DNA from: Lawsonibacter sp.
GTDB lineage: Bacteria; Bacillota; Clostridia; Oscillospirales; Oscillospiraceae
DNA: 7,887 bases
Direction: 5' to 3'
Assembly (NCBI GenBank): GCA_022793355.1
Contig: JAAWCR010000012.1
Location: 1-7,887, forward strand
The position numbers and the translations under genes are program-made. Under the pieces are notes generated by a model that had not been told where the DNA came from, ran no database searches, and saw only the letters and a list, made by a program, of their open reading frames with translations. Positions 1 to 5,203 of the stretch are shown here, piece by piece (the first letter of the stretch is position 1; each line of letters starts with the position of its first letter).

Positions 1-1
1 G

Positions 2-1330
2 GATGCGGTGTTCCTGTTTTACAATCTGCTCTCCGCCAAAACCAAGGAGGGTGCGCCCTACATCCAGCAGCTGGGGCACAGCCTGGACGCCTCGGGCAAG
101 CCGGACGTGGTTTCCCTGGTTAACGGGGAGATGGAGGGGCCGGTGGTGGCCCAGGGCAGCTGGAAAACCACACTGGGCTTTACCCCCGGCAAGGTGTACC
201 GCAACGGCGGCGCAGCCACCCTGGCTAATATCCAGAACTATGATGTGCTCTACTGGAATACCTCGATGAATACCCTGTGGGCCTATTCCAAAAAGGTCAC
301 CGGGATGATTCAGGCCGTTGAGCCCTCCGGAGCCAACCCCGCCTCGGTTACGGTGGCGGGACGGACCTACGCCATTGAAAACTCCGACGCGGCCTACGCC
401 CTGTCCGATTTGGGTGGGTATCACCTGGGAAATACCGTTACCCTCCTGCTGGGCCGGGGCGGCGGCGTGGCCGCTGTGGCCGATGTGTCCGCCAGCGCCG
501 GCGAACGGGTGGGCGTGGTGGTGAACACGGCCAGAGGGACCTTCCCGGACGGAAACGGCGGGACCTACACCGGCCAGACGGTTACCCTCCTGGCTACCGA
601 CGGCCAGACCTATGAGTACCAGAGCCGGGGCGGTACTGGCAAAGGCAGCGTGGTCCGGGCGGTGGCCGGGAAGGACGGCGTGGTCAGCCTGCGGGGGCTG
701 AGCAACGCCTCGATCACCGGCAAGGTGAGTGCCGACGGCTCTAAAGTGGACAAATACACCTTTGCCCAAGGGGCGGAGATTCTGGACGTGAGCGACGACC
801 GGGGCGCGGTGGTCTACCCCAGCCGGCTGGCCGGGCTGACGCTGAAAAGCGGGATGGTGCGCTGGTACTCCCTCAATCCCCAGGGGGAGATCGAGGCCAT
901 GATCCTTAACGACGTCACCGGCGACGCGTACCAGTACGGCTATATCACCCACTTTGAAGAGCAGGGCGAGGGGCTGAGCCGTTACTACAGCTACAGCTAT
1001 GACCTCAACGGCGTGAGCTACTCCATTCCCGGCACGACCACTCGCTATCAGGTCACCGGCGGAGCCATCAAGATTTTGGGCGACGCGGCGAATCCGGAAC
1101 GGCTATATGCCCTCACCCCTGTCAAGGGCGGACAGCTTGTGGGCAATCAGTTGGTGGCGGGCAATCAGAAATACACCCTGTCCGACCAGGTGGTGGTCTA
1201 TGACAACCGCAATGGCGGCTACTACCTGTCCACCCTGGCCCGGGCGGAGGAGAGCGGGGCCCAGCTTACCGCATGGTTTGACAAGGCGGAGGCCGAGGGC
1301 GGCCGAATCCGCGTGATTGTGGTGAAATAA
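2..1330 (+). CDS. C-terminal part of an S-layer homology (SLH) domain surface protein (5' end outside the window)
   Basis: The frame is open at the left edge. The GTG at position 8 is an internal valine codon, because the reading frame already encodes Asp-Ala before it and no ribosome site is present. Visible are 442 residues. The first ones (DAVFLFYNLLSAKTKEG) look like the closing helix of an SLH repeat, the module that binds secondary cell-wall polymers in Gram-positive bacteria. The rest is a Gly/Val/Tyr/Thr-rich, beta-rich extracellular region with no recognisable catalytic motif and no C-terminal sorting signal or membrane helix, so anchoring would depend on the SLH repeats. The protein ends RIRVIVVK, followed directly by a strong terminator. 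Long SLH proteins with such C-terminal regions are common in Oscillospiraceae; their function is mostly unknown. The signal peptide and SLH repeats should lie upstream of the window. I am confident that it codes and fairly confident of the SLH assignment, which rests on the first 20 or so residues and overall resemblance. Confidence 0.8.
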   Translation, partial: DAVFLFYNLLSAKTKEGAPYIQQLGHSLDASGKPDVVSLVNGEMEGPVVAQGSWKTTLGFTPGKVYRNGGAATLANIQNYDVLYWNTSMNTLWAYSKKVTGMIQAVEPSGANPASVTVAGRTYAIENSDAAYALSDLGGYHLGNTVTLLLGRGGGVAAVADVSASAGERVGVVVNTARGTFPDGNGGTYTGQTVTLLATDGQTYEYQSRGGTGKGSVVRAVAGKDGVVSLRGLSNASITGKVSADGSKVDKYTFAQGAEILDVSDDRGAVVYPSRLAGLTLKSGMVRWYSLNPQGEIEAMILNDVTGDAYQYGYITHFEEQGEGLSRYYSYSYDLNGVSYSIPGTTTRYQVTGGAIKILGDAANPERLYALTPVKGGQLVGNQLVAGNQKYTLSDQVVVYDNRNGGYYLSTLARAEESGAQLTAWFDKAEAEGGRIRVIVVK

Positions 1331-1344
1331 AAGCGAGTCCGTGC

Positions 1345-1381
1345 AAACGCCCCCTCCGAAGATTCGGAGGGGGCGTTTTTT
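1345..1381 (+). terminator. Rho-independent terminator of the SLH protein gene
   Basis: A perfect inverted repeat (left arm 1345-1360, right arm 1363-1378) has the core CGCCCCCTCCGA and is followed by a T run at 1376-1381. It starts 14 nt after the stop codon of the rightward gene. The convergent NlpC/P60 gene stops at 1392, so the same hairpin lies just behind that gene too. Its T run on the minus strand is only three bases, so it is a weaker terminator in that direction. Confidence 0.92.
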
Positions 1382-1391
1382 CTTGGCGAGA

Positions 1392-2345
1392 TTAGAGTAT
1401 CCGGCGGGCACCGATGTAATACCTGGAGTTATAGGATCCGTAGAGGGTGTCGATCTCTACCATGTTGTGGTTGGTGGTGGCGTGAATAAACTGGCCGTCC
1501 GCAATGTAGATGCCCACATGGGTGGCCGCTACCGAGGGATTGCCCTCGTTGAAAAAGACCAGATCCCCGGCCTGGAGCTGGTCGGCGGCGACAGACGTGC
1601 CATAGCCCAGCTGGCTGCTGGCGGTACGGCCAATCTTATAGCCGAAGTGGGTGTATACATACTTGGTGAAGCCGGAGCAATCAAACTTGTCCGGGCCGTT
1701 CCCGCCGTAGACATAGGGCACGCCTAAAAACTGCTTGCCGTACTCCACCAGATCCAGCCCGGCCTGGGTGGACGTGCCGCTGCCCCACACGCCGGTGGGG
1801 TTCAGGGTTTGGGCGTCCTTGGTGACGGCGTTCTGGGCCTTGGGGGCCTCCTCCCTGGCGCAGGGGGTGATGTAGTCGCTGGAGACATAGCCCTGGCTGT
1901 CCTTGTAAGTAACCTTGTACCAGCCGGAGTCCATGCCGGTGAGCTGGACCACTGTGCCATCGGAAAGGGTGCGCACCTTGTCAAAGCCGGTGCCCGGCCC
2001 GCCGCGCATGTTCAAAACGCTGCCCCCCGTGGTCACTTTGCCGTAGCCCAGGTCCGCGTCGGCTTTGGTTTCTAACGTCAGGTAGTCGGCGGACATATAG
2101 CCCTCCTGGGCTGCGTAACTCACCTTGTACCAGCCGTCCTTCTCCGGCTCCAGCACCACCGCGTGGGCGCCGGTGTTGGTCTTGGCCAGGACGGAGGAGG
2201 TGGTATTGGCCTCGGCGCGCAGGCGCAGGCCGTTGGCGGTGACTGTCCCCACCCCCACGTGGGCGGCGGAGGCTCCGGTGACGCACAGGCTGAGCACAAT
2301 GCCGGCCGCCAGGGCCCCGCGCACCTTCTGAAGTAAATCAGGCAT
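1392..2345 (-). CDS. Secreted NlpC/P60 endopeptidase with two SH3b domains
   Basis: This 317-residue exported cell-wall hydrolase probably cleaves peptide bonds in peptidoglycan stems (D-glutamyl-diamino acid endopeptidases are the usual activity of the family). Residues 1-27 form a signal peptide: basic start, hydrophobic core, and an ASA|A cleavage site. Two bacterial SH3 domains follow, about 32-91 and 102-160. They are clearly duplicated, each with a GWYKV-x-Y...GY-x-S-x-DY-x-T signature, and would bind the wall. A linker of about 35 residues leads to the NlpC/P60 domain (about 196-316). Its catalytic Cys223 lies in DCSGF, His276 in HVGIYI and the third polar residue His288 in FIHAT, so the enzyme looks intact. 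The start ATG is preceded by a purine-rich GAAAGAGAGAGA stretch acting as a modest ribosome site. The gene lies 29 nt behind rpiB on the same strand, with no promoter visible in between, so co-transcription is likely. Confidence 0.95.
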   Translation of the reverse strand: MPDLLQKVRGALAAGIVLSLCVTGASAAHVGVGTVTANGLRLRAEANTTSSVLAKTNTGAHAVVLEPEKDGWYKVSYAAQEGYMSADYLTLETKADADLGYGKVTTGGSVLNMRGGPGTGFDKVRTLSDGTVVQLTGMDSGWYKVTYKDSQGYVSSDYITPCAREEAPKAQNAVTKDAQTLNPTGVWGSGTSTQAGLDLVEYGKQFLGVPYVYGGNGPDKFDCSGFTKYVYTHFGYKIGRTASSQLGYGTSVAADQLQAGDLVFFNEGNPSVAATHVGIYIADGQFIHATTNHNMVEIDTLYGSYNSRYYIGARRIL

Positions 2346-2374
2346 ATTATCTCTCTCTTTCTGTCAGTTTGCGC

Positions 2375-2812
2375 CTATTCCTTTTCAATGTCCATCATCA
2401 GGTCCACCCGGCGCTGGTGGCGTCCGCCCTCGAAGGCGGTGGTCAGGAAGGTGTCTACAATGCGCTCGGCCACCATGGAGCCCACAATAGCGGCCCCCAT
2501 CGCCAGCATGTTGGCATCGTTGTGGCGGCGGGTCATCTCGGCGGAGAGCACATCGCCACACAGGGCGCAGCGGATGCCCTTCACCTTGTTGGCGGAGATG
2601 GAAATGCCGATGCCGGTGGTGCAAATCACAATGCCCTTTTCGCACCGCCCGTCCGCCACCGCCTGGGCCGCCAACTTGCCGAAGGCGGGGTAGTCGCAGC
2701 TGTCGGTGCTGCCGGTGCCGAAATCCTCGCAGGTGATTCCCTTGGCGGCCAGATAGGCCTTGATATGTTCCTTGAGCAAATATCCTCCATGGTCAGACGC
2801 AATCGCAATCAT
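2375..2812 (-). CDS. rpiB: Ribose-5-phosphate isomerase B (RpiB/LacAB family)
   Basis: This cytoplasmic enzyme interconverts ribose 5-phosphate and ribulose 5-phosphate in the non-oxidative pentose phosphate pathway. At 145 residues it has normal family length. Visible signatures are SDHGG near the N-terminus (Asp7, His8), Tyr41 in DYPAF, the catalytic cysteine Cys64 in ICTTGIGIS, the RRHNDANML motif with His97, and the C-terminal phosphate-binding FEGGRHQRR (Arg131, Arg135). The usual CGTGIG loop reads CTTGIG here, Thr replacing the Gly after the catalytic Cys. The related galactose-6-phosphate isomerase subunits LacA/LacB are an alternative, but there is no lac or tagatose context and only one subunit, so RpiB is preferred. 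The ATG at 2812 is fixed by GGAGG nine nt upstream. It is the first gene of a unit with the NlpC/P60 gene. Confidence 0.93.
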   Translation of the reverse strand: MIAIASDHGGYLLKEHIKAYLAAKGITCEDFGTGSTDSCDYPAFGKLAAQAVADGRCEKGIVICTTGIGISISANKVKGIRCALCGDVLSAEMTRRHNDANMLAMGAAIVGSMVAERIVDTFLTTAFEGGRHQRRVDLMMDIEKE

Positions 2813-2820
2813 AACATAAA

Positions 2821-2826
2821 GCCTCC
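2821..2826 (-). promoter_or_regulatory. Ribosome binding site of rpiB, serving two overlapping start codons
   Basis: GGAGG (2822-2826) lies nine nt before the rpiB ATG (2812-2810). Between them is another ATG (2817-2815) that opens a two-codon frame, ATG-TTA-TGA, whose stop overlaps the rpiB start as ATGA. The nearer ATG is only four nt from GGAGG, so the rpiB start is the better-placed one. Confidence 0.75.
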
Positions 2827-2833
2827 AAATCTT

Positions 2834-2851
2834 CGGCGGCGGCCGCCGCCG
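2834..2851. repeat. 18-bp perfect GC palindrome in the rpiB leader
   Basis: The sequence from 2834 to 2851 is its own reverse complement: nine bases CGGCGGCGG followed by CCGCCGCCG. It contains a NotI-type GCGGCCGC core. It lies between the rpiB -10 box and ribosome site, about +8 to +25 of the predicted transcript, so it could be an operator or, in RNA, an intermolecular or hairpin element. A chance arrangement of GCC/GGC triplets in GC-rich DNA is also possible. Confidence 0.6.
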
Positions 2852-2865
2852 TTGTGCTGTCTTTT

Positions 2866-2894
2866 ATTGTAGCGCGTTTTTCCCCCTTTTGCAA
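2866..2894 (-). promoter_or_regulatory. Sigma-A promoter of the rpiB-NlpC/P60 unit
   Basis: On the minus strand, TTGCAA (2889-2894) is followed after exactly 17 bp by TACAAT (2866-2871). These match the vegetative -35 and -10 consensus at 4 of 6 and 5 of 6 positions. Transcription would start near 2859, giving a leader of about 47 nt that contains the GC palindrome and the GGAGG site. Confidence 0.75.
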
Positions 2895-2919
2895 GGGAAA
2901 TGAAATTTTCCTTTCTCAT

Positions 2920-2949
2920 GTATAACCGGCCGCCTCCCTGTCCACAATA
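2920..2949 (+). promoter_or_regulatory. Possible forespore (sigma-F/sigma-G type) promoter of the M23 gene
   Basis: GTATA (2920-2924), a 15-bp spacer and GTCCACAATA (2940-2949) fit the Bacillus sigma-F pattern (GYATA, 15 bp, GGNNANAHTR) except for T in place of the second G. CACAATA also resembles a sigma-G -10. A vegetative alternative, TATAAC at 2921-2926, lacks a credible -35. The predicted start, near 2956, falls at the edge of the ribosome site and would leave a leader of only about 12 nt, which weakens the case. Confidence 0.4.
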
Positions 2950-2955
2950 GGCTTT

Positions 2956-2963
2956 GGAGGTGG
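2956..2963 (+). promoter_or_regulatory. Strong ribosome binding site deciding a TTG start
   Basis: GGAGGTGG ends four nt before a TTG at 2968; the GGAGG core is seven nt away from it. No ATG lies in frame until 3010, which would cut off the basic N-terminus ahead of the membrane segment, so the TTG is taken as the start. Confidence 0.85.
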
Positions 2964-2967
2964 TTTT

Positions 2968-3723
2968 TTGAAAAACCGGAGCTTTTTGAGAAAGCTGGGC
3001 GACTTTGCCATGGGAAAGGGCTTTTACATAGTCCTGTTCCTGTGTGTCGCCACCATAGGAATTTCGGGCTATTATCTGCTGCAAACCGTTATGGGAGGCC
3101 TGCGCTCCACCGAGCCGGTGGGAGGAGGCGCCTCCGTGACCATCCCGGACCAGAGTGTGACCAGGCCTTCCGTCCCCGCTCCGAGCGTGACGGAGCCGGA
3201 GGTGGCTTCCCCGCCCCCGGTGGTTTCCAAACCCCAGGCCGTGACACCCTCCCAGCCGGACGACCCAGAGCCGGTGAAGGACGACACGCCGGAGCCGGAC
3301 ACCTCGAAAACCCTGTCCAATGTGTTTACCTGGCCGGTTAAGGGGGCCGTGCTGCGGGAGTACAGCGTGGAAACCCTGTCCTACGACCCCACGCTGGAGG
3401 ACTGGCGCACCCACGGCGGACTGGACATCGCCGCTGACAAGGGGGTGCAGGTGCTGTCTATCAGCGCGGGCACCGTAGAGCAGATCTACGACGACGGGCT
3501 GATGGGCACCACGGTGGTGGTGAACCACGGCGGCGGCCTGCGCTCCTGGTACTCCAATCTGGACGCGGAAACCGCTGTGCAGGTCGGCGATTCGGTGGAT
3601 ATCGGCGGTATTCTGGGTACGGTGGGCTCAACCGCCATCGCCGAGGCGGGGGTGGCATCCCACATCCATCTGGAAACCGACCTGAACGGAAAACCGGTGG
3701 ACCCGAGAGATTATCTGAGCTGA
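2968..3723 (+). CDS. Membrane-anchored M23 metallopeptidase, SpoIIQ-like
   Basis: This 251-residue protein has a short basic N-terminus, one membrane helix (about 19-40), a Pro/Val/Thr/Glu-rich linker (about 45-115) and a LytM/M23 domain (about 118-250). The zinc ligands are visible: His149 and Asp153 in HGGLD, and His234 as the second His of HIH. The catalytic-type His187 (VNHGGG) and His232 are also present, so the site looks complete and the enzyme could cut peptidoglycan cross-bridges outside the membrane. The segment YDPTLEDWRTHGGLDI resembles SpoIIQ of Clostridia, which keeps the LytM residues that Bacillus SpoIIQ has lost. SpoIIQ sits in the forespore membrane and binds SpoIIIAH of the mother cell during engulfment. 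A sigma-F-like promoter supports this reading. Against it, no spoIID or spoIIIA gene is nearby, and M23 paralogues are common. The M23 family is certain; the SpoIIQ role is only probable. Confidence 0.93.
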   Translation: MKNRSFLRKLGDFAMGKGFYIVLFLCVATIGISGYYLLQTVMGGLRSTEPVGGGASVTIPDQSVTRPSVPAPSVTEPEVASPPPVVSKPQAVTPSQPDDPEPVKDDTPEPDTSKTLSNVFTWPVKGAVLREYSVETLSYDPTLEDWRTHGGLDIAADKGVQVLSISAGTVEQIYDDGLMGTTVVVNHGGGLRSWYSNLDAETAVQVGDSVDIGGILGTVGSTAIAEAGVASHIHLETDLNGKPVDPRDYLS

Positions 3724-3726
3724 CAA

Positions 3727-3756
3727 AAGCCCTCCGAGTAATCGGAGGGCTTCTTT
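3727..3756. terminator. Bidirectional Rho-independent terminator
   Basis: An 11-bp perfect stem (AAGCCCTCCGA 3727-3737, TCGGAGGGCTT 3742-3752) has loop GTAA and a TTCTTT tail. It starts three nt behind the rightward M23 stop codon. In the other direction, the stop of the leftward small gene overlaps its outer edge, and there the hairpin is followed by TTTT. Confidence 0.9.
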
Positions 3757-3955
3757 AGTCCTGATTGGATGAAAACTGCTCCAGACACTGCTGCATTTCC
3801 TCCATTATCTCTCGAAAATGAGAACAAATCATCCCAAATCCCTTTACATAAGGGTCCCCGGCTTGTGAAAGCCCAAGAACCATCAGGTCCAGAGCGTTGA
3901 GTTCTCCCCACAGCTGATTAAAAGTATCTTGCAATTTCAAAAAGTCATTTTCCAC
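3755..3955 (-). CDS. Small protein of unknown function, 66 residues, GTG start
   Basis: I do not recognise this protein. It is acidic and probably mostly helical (leucine- and phenylalanine-rich, GELNALDLMVLGL near the middle, EIMEEMQQCLEQF at the end), with two cysteines, no signal peptide and no clear membrane helix. The frame could be extended to a TTG at 3982, but a near-consensus promoter upstream puts the transcription start at about 3980, on top of that TTG. The GTG at 3955 follows a GGGGG ribosome-site-like run (3963-3967) by seven nt, so it is preferred. Base composition is visibly AT-richer than in the neighbouring genes. It stands alone between a terminator and its own promoter. 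That the promoter, start and terminator fit one short gene argues for a real gene, but coding cannot be proved from sequence alone. Confidence 0.6.
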   Translation of the reverse strand: MENDFLKLQDTFNQLWGELNALDLMVLGLSQAGDPYVKGFGMICSHFREIMEEMQQCLEQFSSNQD

Positions 3956-3986
3956 ATTTATACCCCCACGTTCCTTTAGCAACCAA

Positions 3987-4015
3987 AGTATACATGATTA
4001 TCCTTGGGCTGACAA
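3987..4015 (-). promoter_or_regulatory. Strong sigma-A promoter of the 66-residue protein gene
   Basis: On the minus strand, TTGTCA (4010-4015) is followed after exactly 17 bp by TATACT (3987-3992). Both hexamers match the vegetative consensus at 5 of 6 positions. The start would be near 3980, with a leader of about 25 nt to the GTG at 3955. Confidence 0.8.
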
Positions 4016-4033
4016 TAGCCCGTATTCGGGCTA
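4016..4033. repeat. 7-bp inverted repeat abutting the -35 box; possible weak terminator or operator
   Basis: TAGCCCG (4016-4022) and CGGGCTA (4027-4033) flank the loop TATT. It lies about 55 nt behind the stop of the flavodoxin-family gene and touches the -35 box of the small gene. With no real T run after it, termination would be weak. Its position directly upstream of the promoter would also suit a regulator site. Confidence 0.4.
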
Positions 4034-4087
4034 CATAAGGCGGCTAAAAGTCAGGGCGCTTCGTCCGTGGGGAAAACAGGGGGAGTG

Positions 4088-5146
4088 CTATGTGCAAAGC
4101 GTATTCAGGATATTTTGCGCAAACCCCTCCAGCCGCTCCGGGATTCCAGGGAGGGCAAGGGCCTGGCCGGGGGTGTTGGCTGTTTCGATTAAGGCAAAGT
4201 TGGGGGGAAGATAGAAGGACTTGTTCATATTCATGGCGGCGATTGTCTGCCGGGCCACCATGTCTCCCCCGGAGTAGCCGGACACCACAATGGCAAAGAC
4301 CCCTTTGTCGTAAAAGCGGGTTTGGCGGAACAGGGCGGTGAGCCGGTTGATGAAGGCGGTGAGGTTGGCGGACAGGGCATCGTTGTAGTTGGGGCACAGC
4401 AGCACCAGGGCGTCCGCCGTCCGGACGGCGGGGTATACCTCGTCCTGCATTACGCCACCATAGAAGCACCCCCCCTGTTCCCCGAAGTGGAGGCACATGG
4501 TATAGGGACACCCGGAGCAGTCGGACAGGGTGCCGTTGCGCAGGCCAATCTCGCGGATGGCACAGCGGCCTTCCAGCTCCTTCCGCACCCGGGACCACAG
4601 GTCCATGGTGTTGGAAGTGTGGTGGCTGGAGGCGTGAAGGACCAGTATTTCCGGTTTCTCCTTCCTGGGGAAGGAAAACGTTTCCACCTGTTCCGCCAGC
4701 TCCCGGGCGGCGGCGCGGTAGGCCCCAATCAGGCTGGTGTTCAGGTTTTTGGCCTGTACGGCGAAGTTGGCCAGAGAGCCGGTGCCCTCCACCAGAGGCC
4801 GGCCCACCAGGGCGCACCCCGCCAGATTCATCGCCAGGGCCGCCTCAGCGGCGGCGGACTTGGTGTACAGCTCCCCCGCCCCGTCTACAATCAGCCCGGC
4901 GGCGCAGCCGCGCAGCAAATCAGGTTCGCTCCGCAGTCGGGCCAGCATGCGCATATATTCCAGATTGACCCCGGTTTCCCCCAGGGGCAGGGCGAGGATA
5001 AGCCGCTGGTTTTCCAGCCCGGACAGTTCCGCCGCCCGGTTGACGGTGCGCACCTCCCGCCCGGGCAGGGCCTGCTTTATGATGCCGTCCAGCCGCTGGC
5101 CGGCCCAGCCGGAATCGGGGGCAGGATGGATAAGGGTAATGGACAT
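4088..5146 (-). CDS. Flavodoxin-fold oxidoreductase (NADPH-dependent FMN reductase/iron-sulfur flavoprotein type) with an extra N-terminal domain
   Basis: This 352-residue protein has two parts. The C-terminal part (about 165-350) shows the flavodoxin-fold pattern of FMN reductases: strand EILVLHAS followed by SHHTSNT, where the FMN phosphate would bind; strand ALVLLCPNYNDALSANLTAFINR, the usual substrate/FMN loop and helix; and AIVVSGYSGGD. Cys210, Cys213, Cys218 and Cys227 (C-x2-C-x4-C-x8-C) recall the compact cysteine motif of iron-sulfur flavoproteins and could hold a cluster, although the spacing differs. The N-terminal part (1-155) looks like a second, degenerate flavodoxin-like domain (LILALPLGETGVN, GLIVDGAGELYTKS) without the phosphate loop. 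The ATG is preceded by AAGAAGGTGA. It is the last gene of a three-gene leftward unit, 57 nt behind the dehydrogenase-like gene. Substrate and partner are unknown; a cytoplasmic electron-transfer or reductase role is inferred. Confidence 0.82.
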   Translation of the reverse strand: MSITLIHPAPDSGWAGQRLDGIIKQALPGREVRTVNRAAELSGLENQRLILALPLGETGVNLEYMRMLARLRSEPDLLRGCAAGLIVDGAGELYTKSAAAEAALAMNLAGCALVGRPLVEGTGSLANFAVQAKNLNTSLIGAYRAAARELAEQVETFSFPRKEKPEILVLHASSHHTSNTMDLWSRVRKELEGRCAIREIGLRNGTLSDCSGCPYTMCLHFGEQGGCFYGGVMQDEVYPAVRTADALVLLCPNYNDALSANLTAFINRLTALFRQTRFYDKGVFAIVVSGYSGGDMVARQTIAAMNMNKSFYLPPNFALIETANTPGQALALPGIPERLEGFAQNILNTLCT

Positions 5147-5178
5147 GGTTTCACCTTCTTGATTTGATGCCGGCAGAG

Positions 5179-5201
5179 CCGCCGGGGGAAGCCCCCGCCG
5201 G
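5179..5201. repeat. GC hairpin between two genes of the right-hand operon
   Basis: CGGGGG (5183-5188) pairs with CCCCCG (5192-5197) across the loop AAG. A further three pairs form after one mismatch. The hairpin starts three nt behind the stop of the dehydrogenase-like gene. It has no T run in either direction, so it is more likely to affect mRNA stability or read-through level than to end transcription. Confidence 0.5.
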
Positions 5202-5203
5202 GG

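Noticed and set aside
1866..2135. Near-repeat in the NlpC/P60 gene as a possible DNA repeat element
   Set aside because: It is explained by the two related SH3b protein domains; the similarity is at protein level.
2921..2926. TATAAC as a vegetative -10 box for the M23 gene
   Set aside because: The region 16-18 bp upstream has no sequence close to TTGACA; the forespore-type reading of overlapping bases fits better.
2809..3528. Open frame of 239 codons on the minus strand across the rpiB/M23 intergenic region
   Set aside because: It overlaps the M23 gene in antisense and crosses two promoters; the translation has no recognisable pattern.
3956..3982. Nine-codon N-terminal extension of the small protein to a TTG start
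   Set aside because: The promoter at 3987-4015 would start transcription at about 3980, at that TTG itself, and no ribosome site precedes it.
4322..5167. Open frame of 281 codons on the plus strand
   Set aside because: It lies antisense to the flavodoxin-family gene, has Gly/Gln/Ala/Pro-rich translation without family motifs, and reflects the lack of stops in GC-rich DNA.
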